From: Verrucomicrobiales bacterium
GTDB lineage: Bacteria; Verrucomicrobiota; Verrucomicrobiia; Verrucomicrobiales; DEV007
Length of the DNA: 64,000 nt
Direction: 5' to 3'
Assembly (NCBI GenBank): GCA_016795385.1
Contig: JAEUHI010000047.1
Location: 146,912 to 210,911, forward strand
Part shown: positions 8,417 to 17,097 of the stretch, in pieces
Layout: each line of letters opens with the position of its first letter
Numbering within the stretch: position 1 is the first letter of the stretch
Made by a program: the position numbers and the translations under genes
The notes under the pieces: model-generated
What the model was told of the DNA's origin: nothing
Databases searched by the model: none
The model's input: the letters and a program-made list of their open reading frames with translations, nothing else

Positions 8417-9241
8417 ATGGAAACCCTCTCGGACCAGAGCCCGTTTTCCCGCCAATCCCGCGAGCAGGACGAGGGCCGCTACGTCTCCGGCAATTTCGTG
8501 ATCTGGCTGGCGGTGCTCGCGGTGTTGATCGGCCTGAATTTCGCCTCGTGGTCTTTCTGCATGTGGGTCTTCGGCCAACCCGAGCACCCGATGAACTACC
8601 GGCTGCTCACCAAGCTCGAGCGGCTCGAGCCGATCCATGGTTTCACCCCGGTCTCGGCGCCTCGTGGGAAATTTCTCTCGGCCAAGGACCTCTACGCGCA
8701 GGTCTATCCCTTCAGTGATACGGAACTGCGCGCCTACAACGGGATCCTGAAGCGCTCTTATCTGAAGAACTACGTGGAGATCGAGAATGTCGTCTTTCTC
8801 TCGGGCGAGTTCACCGTGCTGGCGGTGCAGCCGATGGGGGAAGAGGATGTCTTTCCGGCCGGTTATGTGATCCGGGGAAGATCGACCACCTTTCCCGATG
8901 CCATTGTCGATTTCGCGTTGCCTGCGGAAAAAACGCCGGAGAAGTTCGAGTTCGCCGAGGGACAAGTCCTCAAGATCGAGGAATCGACGACTTGTGCCGC
9001 CCTGCTCCATATCGAGCGTCTCGAGGATGGCACCATGACCTTCACGGCGGTTCCGCTCGTGGAGCGCGAGTATGTCTTCAACGACAACGCGAAGATCGCG
9101 GTGGTGCCTCCTCCGATGATCCAGATCGACCCCGAGCGCTGGCCGATCAGTGGAGACGCCGTCGCGATCGAGAAAAAGCCGGTGAGCGCCTCGGTCGAGG
9201 CGACGGAAGCGGCGGCAAAGGCGGATGCCGGTGAGCGGTAA
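8417..9241 (+). CDS. Single-pass membrane protein of unknown function
   Basis: A 274-residue protein with a cytoplasmic 20-residue head, one transmembrane helix (FVIWLAVLAVLIGLNFASW, about residues 27-48) and a periplasmic domain. That domain begins with a Pro-rich segment followed by GFTPVSAPRGKFLSAKDLY. The rest is mixed alpha/beta with no motif I recognise, and the C-terminal 30 residues are Ala/Lys-rich. It starts 2 bp after the IscA-type gene, so the two are probably co-transcribed and perhaps translationally coupled. No function can be assigned. Confidence 0.75.
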   Translation: METLSDQSPFSRQSREQDEGRYVSGNFVIWLAVLAVLIGLNFASWSFCMWVFGQPEHPMNYRLLTKLERLEPIHGFTPVSAPRGKFLSAKDLYAQVYPFSDTELRAYNGILKRSYLKNYVEIENVVFLSGEFTVLAVQPMGEEDVFPAGYVIRGRSTTFPDAIVDFALPAEKTPEKFEFAEGQVLKIEESTTCAALLHIERLEDGTMTFTAVPLVEREYVFNDNAKIAVVPPPMIQIDPERWPISGDAVAIEKKPVSASVEATEAAAKADAGER

Positions 9242-9259
9242 GCGTTGCACCGACTCGGC

Positions 9260-11761
9260 TCAGCACTCGTGATCCAGCGAGGCGGGCGCCTTGTAGTTCG
9301 GATAACCCGCACTCAGCTCCTGAGTAAGCTCGGTGGCTTTCGCCTGATTTCCAAGGGTGCGGTAGGCGTTGATGGCCTTGGTGAGGGCCTTCGGGGTGAT
9401 CTCGGGATCCATGAAGATCTGGCTGACGACGAGATATTCCTTCGCAGCTTCCTCGAGATTCCCCCCGGCGGCGGAGATGTCGCCGAGGAGGAGGCGGGCT
9501 TCGGCGTTGGTGCGACCTTCCTTTTGAGAACGCAGGCTCTCCTGCGCGCTGTTGCGGGCGGCTTCGAAGTCGCGCAGGCAGAGTTGGGCGACACCTCGGG
9601 CGAGGTAGGCGGAGGCGCGCTCGCTGGGACGTTCGGTCTGCACGAGGAAATGATCGTAGGCGGTGATGGCCTCGGCGTGTTTTTTCAACTTCGTCCGGCA
9701 ATCGCCGATGAGCCGCCACACCGAGGGGGCGGTCTTCTCGGGGGCGGCGGGATCGGTGATGGAGGTGAGGAAAAACTCGGCGTCTTTCCAATCGTTCGTC
9801 TCGGCGAGCTTGCGGCCGAGATATTCGAGGATCTGCGGCGGGATGGCGGTGCGCTTCGGCTGGGCGGGGGCGTCTTTTTCGCCTTCCTTCGCAGGGGCAT
9901 CGGTGGCGGGCGCTTTCTCGAGATAACGGCGGGCCTCGACGGCGAGCTGGGGGATGTCCTCGAGATGGTAATGGGCGATGACGATGCGAAGGGTCGTCTT
10001 GTCCTCCAGGCTGGGATCCTTTTCACGGGCTTTGACAAGCTCCACGAGGGCCTCCTCGTAACGCTCGAGATCAAAGTTGCCGACGCCGATCCAGTAGTGG
10101 GCTTCGCCGGCACCCTGGGTATTGGGGAATTTGTCGAGCAGGTTCCCGTAGGCCTGGATCATCTCGGGAATCTTGCGTTGGTGGGCGTAGATGAGGGCGG
10201 TCTGTTGCAGGGCGAATTCCAGCTCCGGTGAGTCGGGGTAACGTTTGGCGATGTCGAGGTAGTCGCCGAGGGCGAAATCGTGATCCTCCTGCGATTGGTA
10301 GGCCATGGCCCGCTTGGCGAGGGCGGAGGAGCAAAGGGCGCTCTGAGAATGCTGCTGGATGAAGCGTGAAAGGGTGAGAATGCCCTCGCTCGTCTCACCC
10401 GATTCGATCTCGGCCCAACCTTGCTTGTAGAGCCGTGCCTCGTGGAATTTCTTGTCGACCTTGTCGAGACGCACCTTGCGATACGCGGCGGCGGCATCGC
10501 CGTAGTGTTTTTTGGCGAAGTCGGAGCCGGCCCCGCTGGCGGAGTTCTCAGCCTGGGCGAAATGCCATTCCCCGGCCATGAGCCAGGCCATGTCGATGAA
10601 GGAGCTCTGCGGATCGATCTTCGCCTGCCGCTCGGCGAAGGTCTTGGCGGCAGCGGGGAGGCCCGCGTCGCCATTCTGGTGCATGAGCTGCAGCTTGCGG
10701 TAGCCCGCCTCGATACCCTCGGGTTTGTCGAAGTATTTGCCCTCGACGAGGGAATAAAGGCGCAGGGCGGATTCATTGTCGCCCTTGATGCGGAAGGAGT
10801 GCCCGACGATCAGCAGCATCTTGGCGCGCGATTCGTCGGGGGCGGTGTAGGCACCGGTATTGTAGAGGCCGATGACGCGGTCGTAATCCTCGCGGGAGAA
10901 GGCGTTGAAGATGGCACCGACCTGGGCGAGCGACTTCCACGGGCTGGTGTCGGGGAACTTGAGGGCTTCGGAGAGGAGTTGTTCGCTCAACTCCGGTTGT
11001 CCCGCCTCGGCCGCCATGAGCCCGCCGCGGACGATGGCCTCTTCCTTGAATTCGGGAGTGGAGGCGCTCTTGGCGAGGGCTTGGAATCGCTCGAGCGACT
11101 TCGGGGTGTCGCCGAGTTCGAAGAGGAGCCGGGCACTTTCGAGGAGACAGCGTTCCTGAAAGGGATTTTCGGCACCGCCGGGCTTCGCGGCCATGACCTG
11201 CTCGAAGGTGGCGAGGGCCTCGCGGGCCTGTCCGGTCAACTGGAGACAGCGGGCGTAATAAAAGAGCGCCTGGTTTTTCGCGACGGCATCGGAGAGTTCG
11301 TCCTTTGCGAGTTTGAAATAGGCGAGGGCGTTGCGGTAATCCTTCGCATTGAAGCGCAGCACGGCGAGGCGGTAGGCGGCGGACCCGACGAAGGGACCTT
11401 TCTTGTATTGATTGATCAGATAGTTGAAGGTCGTCACCGCATCCTCGGTCTGATTCACCTTCAGATAACATTCGCCGAGGCGGAACCAAGCGATCTCGGC
11501 GCTGGGGCTGTTGGGTTGCTCGCGGATGAAGACCTGATACTGCTGGGCGGCGAGGGCGTACTGCTCCTTGCTGTAGAGCAGGTCGGCGTAAGAGAGGACG
11601 TCCTCGGTCGGCGACGGTGCCGGGGTGGCGCGGGGGACGGCGGCCTGGGGGTAGGCGGATTGGAAGCCCGTGGCAAGGAGCACCACGCCGGCCAAGGCGG
11701 CTCTGGCAACGGTGCCCGGCCGGAGTCGGATCGGGTCTTGGGCTCTGGCGGTCGAAGACAT
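9260..11761 (-). CDS. Large TPR-repeat periplasmic protein of an ExbB/ExbD operon
   Basis: An 833-residue protein. A signal-anchor (RAALAGVVLLATGFQSAYPQ) follows a basic head; the rest is almost entirely tetratricopeptide repeats, such as YADLLYSKEQYALAAQQYQ and AEIAWFRLGECYLKVNQTED, with a charged Ala/Pro-rich insert near residues 630-650. The start at 11761 is preferred to 11821 because the longer form overlaps exbD and lacks a signal. TPR proteins of this type beside exbB/exbD resemble the CpoB/YbgF partners of Tol-Pal or proteins that link proton-driven motors to outer-membrane transport. It is the last gene of exbB-exbD-TPR, 28 bp after the exbD stop. Some repeats resemble outer membrane assembly lipoprotein BamD, but no lipobox is evident. 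Confidence 0.85.
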   Translation of the reverse strand: MSSTARAQDPIRLRPGTVARAALAGVVLLATGFQSAYPQAAVPRATPAPSPTEDVLSYADLLYSKEQYALAAQQYQVFIREQPNSPSAEIAWFRLGECYLKVNQTEDAVTTFNYLINQYKKGPFVGSAAYRLAVLRFNAKDYRNALAYFKLAKDELSDAVAKNQALFYYARCLQLTGQAREALATFEQVMAAKPGGAENPFQERCLLESARLLFELGDTPKSLERFQALAKSASTPEFKEEAIVRGGLMAAEAGQPELSEQLLSEALKFPDTSPWKSLAQVGAIFNAFSREDYDRVIGLYNTGAYTAPDESRAKMLLIVGHSFRIKGDNESALRLYSLVEGKYFDKPEGIEAGYRKLQLMHQNGDAGLPAAAKTFAERQAKIDPQSSFIDMAWLMAGEWHFAQAENSASGAGSDFAKKHYGDAAAAYRKVRLDKVDKKFHEARLYKQGWAEIESGETSEGILTLSRFIQQHSQSALCSSALAKRAMAYQSQEDHDFALGDYLDIAKRYPDSPELEFALQQTALIYAHQRKIPEMIQAYGNLLDKFPNTQGAGEAHYWIGVGNFDLERYEEALVELVKAREKDPSLEDKTTLRIVIAHYHLEDIPQLAVEARRYLEKAPATDAPAKEGEKDAPAQPKRTAIPPQILEYLGRKLAETNDWKDAEFFLTSITDPAAPEKTAPSVWRLIGDCRTKLKKHAEAITAYDHFLVQTERPSERASAYLARGVAQLCLRDFEAARNSAQESLRSQKEGRTNAEARLLLGDISAAGGNLEEAAKEYLVVSQIFMDPEITPKALTKAINAYRTLGNQAKATELTQELSAGYPNYKAPASLDHEC

Positions 11762-11789
11762 GGATGCGGGGATCGGCGCTCGGAGAAGA

Positions 11790-12209
11790 TTACGACTCGG
11801 GCTTGGTCGTGGCAAAGGCAACGTTCCAGATGCCGGCTTCCTTCACCACGTCGAGCACGTTGATGATGGATTGGAAATCGGCCTCCGATGAGCCGCGCAG
11901 GATCACGGCCTGATCGGGATAAGCCTCGGAAATGGAGCGGAGCTTCGCAAGGAGATCGTCGTGTCCGGTGACGAGGCCGTTGAGGACGACGGTGCCATCC
12001 TTGCGGACGTTGATGATGATCTCACCGGCCTGGCGATCCTTGTTTTCCGCCTGCTCGGCCGAGGGCACGGAGATGTCCATGTCGCGCTCGAAGCGGGCGA
12101 ACTGCCAGGTGACGATGAAGAAAATGAGGAGCTGGAAAACGACATCGATCATGGGCGCGAGCTCGAGCTCGGTGCTCTGCTGGTCGGCGTTGATTTCGCG
12201 AAAGCGCAT
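11790..12209 (-). CDS. exbD: ExbD/TolR family biopolymer transport protein
   Basis: A 139-residue protein with a short cytoplasmic head, one transmembrane helix containing the proton-carrying Asp (LELAPMIDVVFQLLIFFIVTW, D22), and a periplasmic domain ending in the ExbD/TolR fold (AVILRGSSEADFQSIINVLD). With ExbB it forms the proton-driven motor that energises TonB or Tol-type partners in the inner membrane. It lies 29 bp downstream of exbB. No tonB gene is present in the window, so whether this unit drives TonB-dependent receptors or a Tol-like envelope system is open. Confidence 0.95.
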   Translation of the reverse strand: MRFREINADQQSTELELAPMIDVVFQLLIFFIVTWQFARFERDMDISVPSAEQAENKDRQAGEIIINVRKDGTVVLNGLVTGHDDLLAKLRSISEAYPDQAVILRGSSEADFQSIINVLDVVKEAGIWNVAFATTKPES

Positions 12210-12238
12210 GGCGGGGCGTCCGTGGGAAAGGGAGCGAA

Positions 12239-13066
12239 TCAGTCTTCACCGGCCTCGCGCCGCGCCGAGGCACGGTAGTTGGCCCGCTTGTACTGGGCGG
12301 CGAGCAGGGCCATGATGTGCGTCATGGCAGCCTCGAGCTCGGCGATCAGTTTCTGCACCTTGCCGCGGAAAAGGGAGTAGAAGATCAGCGCCGGAATGCT
12401 GATGATGAGGCCGGCGGCAGTGGTGATGAGGGCCTGGGCGACGCCAGGGGCTAGCTCCATGTGCTGCACGCCGGAGGATTTTCCGATGCTCTCGAAGCTC
12501 TTGATCATCCCGACGACGGTGCCGAGCAGGCCAACCATGGGAGCGACGCGGCCGATGTCATTGAGGTAGCTGATCCGGTTGTTGAGGATGCTGGCCTGCC
12601 GCGTGCCCTCGGCCTCGGTCACCTCGCGCACCTCGTCGAAACTGGCGGTGGGGTTCTTCGTGGCGAAGTCGAGGGTCTTGTAGACGATGCGGGCGATGCA
12701 TTCGTTCTCGCGGTTGCAGACGGCGATGAGGCCGAGGTAATCCTGCTTCCGGATGAGGGCGTCGGCGGCGTTCATGAATTTGTCGCTGACGACGGTGCCC
12801 TGGCGGATCGTGAAGGTGTAGAAGATGATCAGGAGAACCGCGAGGAAAGAGAGCGCGGCGAGGGGAATCATGAGGACGGGCCCGCCCTCCATGAAATAAT
12901 CCAGCATCGTCTGGGTGTAATCGGCCGCGCTCGGCTCGGCGGCGGTCGCCGCCGAGGGAGCTGTGGGAGCCGCTGCGGGCGCATTGGCGGGGGCGGCCGG
13001 CTCCTGCGCCGGAGCGGCGGCACTGACGAGGAGCAGGATGAGGGCAAGAAGGGAGCGGTAATTCAT
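12239..13066 (-). CDS. exbB: ExbB/TolQ/MotA family proton channel protein
   Basis: A 275-residue protein with a cleavable signal peptide (MNYRSLLALILLLVSAAAPA) and an Ala/Pro-rich periplasmic linker to about residue 48. Three membrane helices follow in ExbB order: one after FMEGGPVLMIPLAALSF, and two C-terminal ones around VAPMVGLLGTVVGMIKSFE and ITTAAGLIISIPALIFYSLF. The added signal sequence and linker are common in PVC ExbB proteins and absent from E. coli ExbB. The start at 13066 is chosen because the upstream extension to 13150 has no signal character. It is the first gene of the operon with exbD and the TPR protein. Confidence 0.94.
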   Translation of the reverse strand: MNYRSLLALILLLVSAAAPAQEPAAPANAPAAAPTAPSAATAAEPSAADYTQTMLDYFMEGGPVLMIPLAALSFLAVLLIIFYTFTIRQGTVVSDKFMNAADALIRKQDYLGLIAVCNRENECIARIVYKTLDFATKNPTASFDEVREVTEAEGTRQASILNNRISYLNDIGRVAPMVGLLGTVVGMIKSFESIGKSSGVQHMELAPGVAQALITTAAGLIISIPALIFYSLFRGKVQKLIAELEAAMTHIMALLAAQYKRANYRASARREAGED

Positions 13067-13395
13067 CCGGGATGAGCGGGTCGGGAAGGGGGAGCGCGTA
13101 TGCGGCGCGTTCCAGGCCCGGGCGAACTCGCGGCCATCGACGCCCCCCATTCAGCCTCCCCGGAAACGGGAGACCTTACTCCCTCCTTTCCCCCTTGCAA
13201 ACCCTCGGTCGGGGTTCCGGAAGGAAATTGAAATTCCGCGCAGTCAACAACTTCAAGCTTCTTGAAATATGAAATTTATGATAATTTTAGCAAATATCTT
13301 GAACCTCCCGATTTTGTGCGGTAATTTTCTAATAATCATAATTTCCATTCATTCGGATCCTGAAACTCCGGATTTTGGGATTTCCCACGAGACCA
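13067..13395. promoter_or_regulatory. AT-rich divergent promoter region between exbB and the polysaccharide operon
   Basis: The only non-coding stretch above 300 bp. The left half is GC-rich leader of exbB. From about 13220 it becomes strongly AT-rich. It contains a perfect inverted repeat TTCAAG-CTT-CTTGAA at 13250-13264, with a further half-site TCTTGAA near 13296, which could be an operator. No confident -35/-10 pair could be fixed because many AT-rich hexamers qualify. The segment CATAATTTC near 13338 recurs in the leader at 47.8 kb. No RNA gene is recognisable. Confidence 0.45.
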
Positions 13396-15543
13396 ATGAA
13401 CCAATTTGGCGCAGGGCCGACCCAGCCCGCCTCTTCCGAAACGCTGTTCCCGGGCTTTCCCACCCTGGATCTGGGACGGCTTGTTTCCGTCGTCTGGCGG
13501 CGTCTCTGGCTGGCGATGCTGGTGGCGGGAGCTTTCGTCGGGCTGGCGTTGGCCTACGTGATGCTGGCGCCGAAGGTCTATGAATCGACGGCGGTGATCT
13601 ACGTCGATCCGAAGAATGAGGGGGCGGTCTTCGAGGGACTGAAAGGCGTGCGACAGGCGAGCTGGGAATCTCTCGATGCCCTGAAGTCGATGGCCGAGGG
13701 GATCCGCAACGGCACGGTCATTCTCCGGGTCGTGGAAACGCTCAAGCTGCGCGAGGACGCGGATTTTCTCCCTCCGAAGCCTGGAGGCTACGCCGATGCC
13801 GAGCTTGTCGAGATGATCGGGAAGCGGGTGAAGGCGGATCTCCGCCGCGGGACACGTCTCATCGATGTCTCGGTGCGTGATCGGTCGCCGGAGCGGGCCC
13901 GCGCGATGACGGCAGCCTTCATCGAAGAGTTCCAGAATCTCATCCGCGAACAGAATCTCGATTCCGCCGAGAAATCGCGGACGACGCTCGAGCGCGAGGC
14001 GGCGAATCAGCTCGCCCGCGTCCATGAGGCCGAGGAAAAGCTGCAGGAATTCCGCAAACAGCATTCCGATGTCGCCCTTGATGAAAACCGTGATCTCACC
14101 TCGACCAAGCTGGAGGATCTCGACAAACTCCTCAGTGGCGCGGCCAATGACGTGCTCTTGAAGAAAGCCGAGTACGAGCAATACAAGACGATCCCGCCCG
14201 CCGAGATCGAGCGGGTCTTTGAAATCGGCGAATTCGGCAGTCAGGATCACGTGCAGAAGCTCATCCTCGCCCGCAACCAGAAGCGTGCCGAGTTCGTCCG
14301 CATCAAGGAGCAATATGGGCCGGACCATCCGACTTTCCAAGCCTACGAAGGCGACCTGCGCGGCCTCGAGGAAGAGGTGAAGCTTGTGGCCACGGGCATC
14401 GGGGAATCCATCGAGAAGGGATATGCCCGCGCCGTCGAGCACGAGAAGACGCTGCGCGAGACGGTGCAGGAGCAAAAACTGACGCTGATCGAGGTCGACG
14501 GGATCATGAAGGAATTCCGCACCTTGCTGCGCGGCGTCGAGGCGGCCTCGGCGACCTACGAGCGTCTGCTCGATCGCATCAACGACACGGAAGTGACCGA
14601 GGCGGTCGACGAAACGGTGGTGCGCACCTTTTCCGAACCGCTCGTGCCGAACAAACCGGTTTCGCCCAAGAAGACGATCACGGTCGCGGCGGCGGGGGTC
14701 TTCGGGACGATGTTCGGACTCGCCCTCGTCATCGCCATCGGTCTGCTCGATCGCACGCTCCACAGCCGCAAGCAGGTCGAGTCGACGCTCGGACTGGCGG
14801 TCTTGGCCGAGGTGCCGCGGGCCTTCGCGCAGGATCGCGAGCTCGGTGAATCGCTCTTTGTCACTCGCGATCCCTCGTCGCTCGTGAGCGAGGGGATCCG
14901 CTCGCTACGCACCTCGCTCTCGGCATACGCGCCCCGCAGCGTCATGGTGACGAGTCCCTCGCCCGGGGAAGGCAAGAGCTTCTGCGCGGCGAATCTCGCG
15001 GTGCTCCAGGCGAACATGGGCTACCGCACCCTGCTCGTCGATGCGGATTTCCGGCAGCCGCGCATGGCCGGCATCTTCCTCGATCCCTTGCGCGGCAAAG
15101 CCGGGGAAGGGGCTCTCGCGGCACAGGGTCTTTGTCAGGAAACCGCCTACAAGAATCTTTATCTCATCTCCTGCGGACGTTTCGCCTCGGACAGCGGCGA
15201 GCCGATGAGCGGCGAGATCTTCGCCCGCATGCTGCACGAGGCTTATGCCTCCTTCGACTGCGTCATCATCGACACGAGTCCGATCAACGCGGTGAGCGAC
15301 GGCCTCACCTATTCGCGACACGCCGATGCCGTCGTGCTTGTGGTGCGCGCGGGCGAGACGAACGCCGAATCGGCGCGACACGCGATGCGCGAACTGCAGC
15401 GGATGCGTGCCGCCCTCGTCGGCGTCGTCCTCAACGGCATCGATGGATCGGACCTCACCCGCAGTGCCTACGGCGCGGGGATCCAACGTTCCCTGCCGCC
15501 CGCCGGGATGCGCGGCTACACGCCGGCGGGAACGGCGGGCTGA
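13396..15543 (+). CDS. Wzz-type chain-length regulator fused to tyrosine autokinase (BY-kinase)
   Basis: A 715-residue bitopic inner-membrane protein. It has an N-terminal Wzz domain with the first transmembrane helix (RLWLAMLVAGAFVGLALAYV), a long periplasmic coiled-coil region (about residues 190-420), a second helix near residue 440, then a cytoplasmic P-loop kinase: Walker A SPGEGKS (near 521), Walker A' LLVDADFRQP and Walker B CVIIDTSP. Such proteins control polymer length and export in Wzy-dependent capsule or EPS synthesis. The usual C-terminal Tyr cluster is thin: only two tyrosines lie in the last 30 residues. ATG at 13396 is preferred to a TTG 21 bp upstream. First gene of the operon. 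Confidence 0.93.
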   Translation: MNQFGAGPTQPASSETLFPGFPTLDLGRLVSVVWRRLWLAMLVAGAFVGLALAYVMLAPKVYESTAVIYVDPKNEGAVFEGLKGVRQASWESLDALKSMAEGIRNGTVILRVVETLKLREDADFLPPKPGGYADAELVEMIGKRVKADLRRGTRLIDVSVRDRSPERARAMTAAFIEEFQNLIREQNLDSAEKSRTTLEREAANQLARVHEAEEKLQEFRKQHSDVALDENRDLTSTKLEDLDKLLSGAANDVLLKKAEYEQYKTIPPAEIERVFEIGEFGSQDHVQKLILARNQKRAEFVRIKEQYGPDHPTFQAYEGDLRGLEEEVKLVATGIGESIEKGYARAVEHEKTLRETVQEQKLTLIEVDGIMKEFRTLLRGVEAASATYERLLDRINDTEVTEAVDETVVRTFSEPLVPNKPVSPKKTITVAAAGVFGTMFGLALVIAIGLLDRTLHSRKQVESTLGLAVLAEVPRAFAQDRELGESLFVTRDPSSLVSEGIRSLRTSLSAYAPRSVMVTSPSPGEGKSFCAANLAVLQANMGYRTLLVDADFRQPRMAGIFLDPLRGKAGEGALAAQGLCQETAYKNLYLISCGRFASDSGEPMSGEIFARMLHEAYASFDCVIIDTSPINAVSDGLTYSRHADAVVLVVRAGETNAESARHAMRELQRMRAALVGVVLNGIDGSDLTRSAYGAGIQRSLPPAGMRGYTPAGTAG
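15131..15140 (+). repeat. TTTGTCAGGA 10-mer copy 2
   Basis: Lies in the kinase domain of the BY-kinase gene, read as Leu-Cys-Gln-Glu. Confidence 0.9.
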
Positions 15544-15571
15544 TCCCTTTCTCTTTTTTCTCCAATCCCCG

Positions 15572-17050
15572 ATGAGCGAACCGAGAACCCAGGAAACCAA
15601 GCGCGGCTCCGCGCGCCTGCCTTTGCGACAGACCGCCGAAACTTCGCGGGCGCGTTATCACCGTCTCGTCGCGGGCGCCTTTGTCGTCGATCTCCTCATG
15701 GTCACGGCGGCCCTCTTGCTCGCGCAGTGGATCCGCTTCGAGACCAAGGTGGCGGAGTTCGGCGTGCCGGTGGAGGACATTTTCCGCGCCCGCGACTACA
15801 TCGGGCACATCGTCATCGGCGTGGCCTTGATGATGGCGACGCTGACGAACTTCCGCCTCTACACGCGGGAGAATCTGCTCTCCTACACGAACACCCTGCG
15901 CATCCTCTTCAAATCCTCGTTCGTGTGGATCCTCTGCTACCTCGCCTTGACCCTGATGCTGAAATTCGACCCGCCGATCTCGCGCGTCTTCTGCGCGATC
16001 GGTCTGGTGACGACCTTGCTCATCCTCCCGCTCTGGCGCGGCATCCTCTGGCGCGTCCTCAGCCGTGAGGAAAACTCCGGCAGCCTCCGCCAGCGCGCCC
16101 TCGTCGTGGGATGGAGCCGCGACTTTTCCCGCGCGGTGAAGGTCTTTGGCGAGGCCGCGGATCGCCCCTTCGACATCGTGGGGGTCATCGCGCCACCCGG
16201 AGGGGACTTCCAGGAGGAAGTGCCGCCGCACATGCCCGTGATGGGATCCTATGAATCGCTCGAGACTCTCCTCCAACTCGGCGTCTGTCAGATGGTGATC
16301 GTCGCCGACGATGCCCTGAAGTCGGGCACGCTGATGCACATCGCCTCGATCTGCGAGAAGGAGATGGTCGAGTTCAAACTCGTGCCGACCTGTTTCCAGG
16401 TGCTGCTCAGCGGGCTGCATCTGGAGTCCGTCGGCGGCATCCCCATTCTCGGCATTTCGCGCCTGCCCCTGCATTCGACCGTGAACCGCTATGTCAAACG
16501 CGGCATCGACCTTCTTGGCGGCCTCGTGGGGCTCGCCCTCGCCGCGCCGGTCATCGCGGTCTTCGGGCTGATGATCTACCGCGAGAGTCCCGGCCCGATC
16601 TTCTACCGCCAGCGTCGCCTCGGAGCGAATGGCAAAACCTTCGACATGATCAAGCTCCGCAGCATGAAGCTCGATGCCGAGAAGACCGGGGTGGGCTGGA
16701 CCGTGAAGAACGATCCCCGCTGTCTCCGCGTCGGGGCCTTCATGCGCCGCTGGAACATCGACGAGATCCCGCAGTTCTGGAATGTGGTGAAGGGCGACAT
16801 GAGCCTCGTCGGTCCCCGCCCCGAGCGCCCCGAGTTGATCGAGCAGTTCAAGGAAGAGATCCCGCACTACAACGCGCGGCACAACATCAAGCCAGGCATC
16901 ACCGGCTGGGCCCAGGTGAACGGGCTGCGCGGCGATACCGATCTCTCCGAGCGCGTCCGCTTCGATCTCCACTACATCGAAAACTGGAACGTGCTCCTCG
17001 ATTTCCAGATCATGTTTCTCACCTTCGTGAAGAGGGAGGGGGCGTGCTGA
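15572..17050 (+). CDS. Undecaprenyl-phosphate sugar phosphotransferase (WcaJ-like polyprenyl glycosylphosphotransferase)
   Basis: A 492-residue integral membrane protein. Four N-terminal helices (from VVDLLMVTAALLLAQWI) are followed by a CoA-binding-like Rossmann domain (ALVVGWSRDFSRAVKVFG) and a C-terminal bacterial sugar transferase domain after a fifth membrane segment (GIDLLGGLVGLALAAP). Signature motifs are FYRQRRLGANGKTFDMIKLR, SLVGPRPERPEL and KPGITGWAQVNGLRGDTDLS. It transfers a sugar-1-phosphate to undecaprenyl phosphate, the first membrane step of repeat-unit assembly. It begins 28 bp after the BY-kinase gene; the longer frame from 15326 is a shadow of that gene. The sugar (glucose, galactose or other) cannot be told from sequence. 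Confidence 0.95.
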   Translation: MSEPRTQETKRGSARLPLRQTAETSRARYHRLVAGAFVVDLLMVTAALLLAQWIRFETKVAEFGVPVEDIFRARDYIGHIVIGVALMMATLTNFRLYTRENLLSYTNTLRILFKSSFVWILCYLALTLMLKFDPPISRVFCAIGLVTTLLILPLWRGILWRVLSREENSGSLRQRALVVGWSRDFSRAVKVFGEAADRPFDIVGVIAPPGGDFQEEVPPHMPVMGSYESLETLLQLGVCQMVIVADDALKSGTLMHIASICEKEMVEFKLVPTCFQVLLSGLHLESVGGIPILGISRLPLHSTVNRYVKRGIDLLGGLVGLALAAPVIAVFGLMIYRESPGPIFYRQRRLGANGKTFDMIKLRSMKLDAEKTGVGWTVKNDPRCLRVGAFMRRWNIDEIPQFWNVVKGDMSLVGPRPERPELIEQFKEEIPHYNARHNIKPGITGWAQVNGLRGDTDLSERVRFDLHYIENWNVLLDFQIMFLTFVKREGAC

Positions 17051-17059
17051 GAGGGGGGC

Positions 17060-17080
17060 GAGTCATGGGTCATGGGTCAT
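17060..17080 (+). repeat. Heptad-phased repeat array (three 7-mers)
   Basis: GAGTCAT followed by two GGGTCAT units in 7-bp register, in the 47-bp spacer before the Wzy/WaaL-like gene. Confidence 0.75.
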
Positions 17081-17097
17081 GGGAAAAGACTGATTGA

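Noticed and set aside
13336..14763. A 475-codon minus-strand frame opposite the BY-kinase
   Set aside because: Shadow of the Wzz/BY-kinase gene with no recognisable domain.
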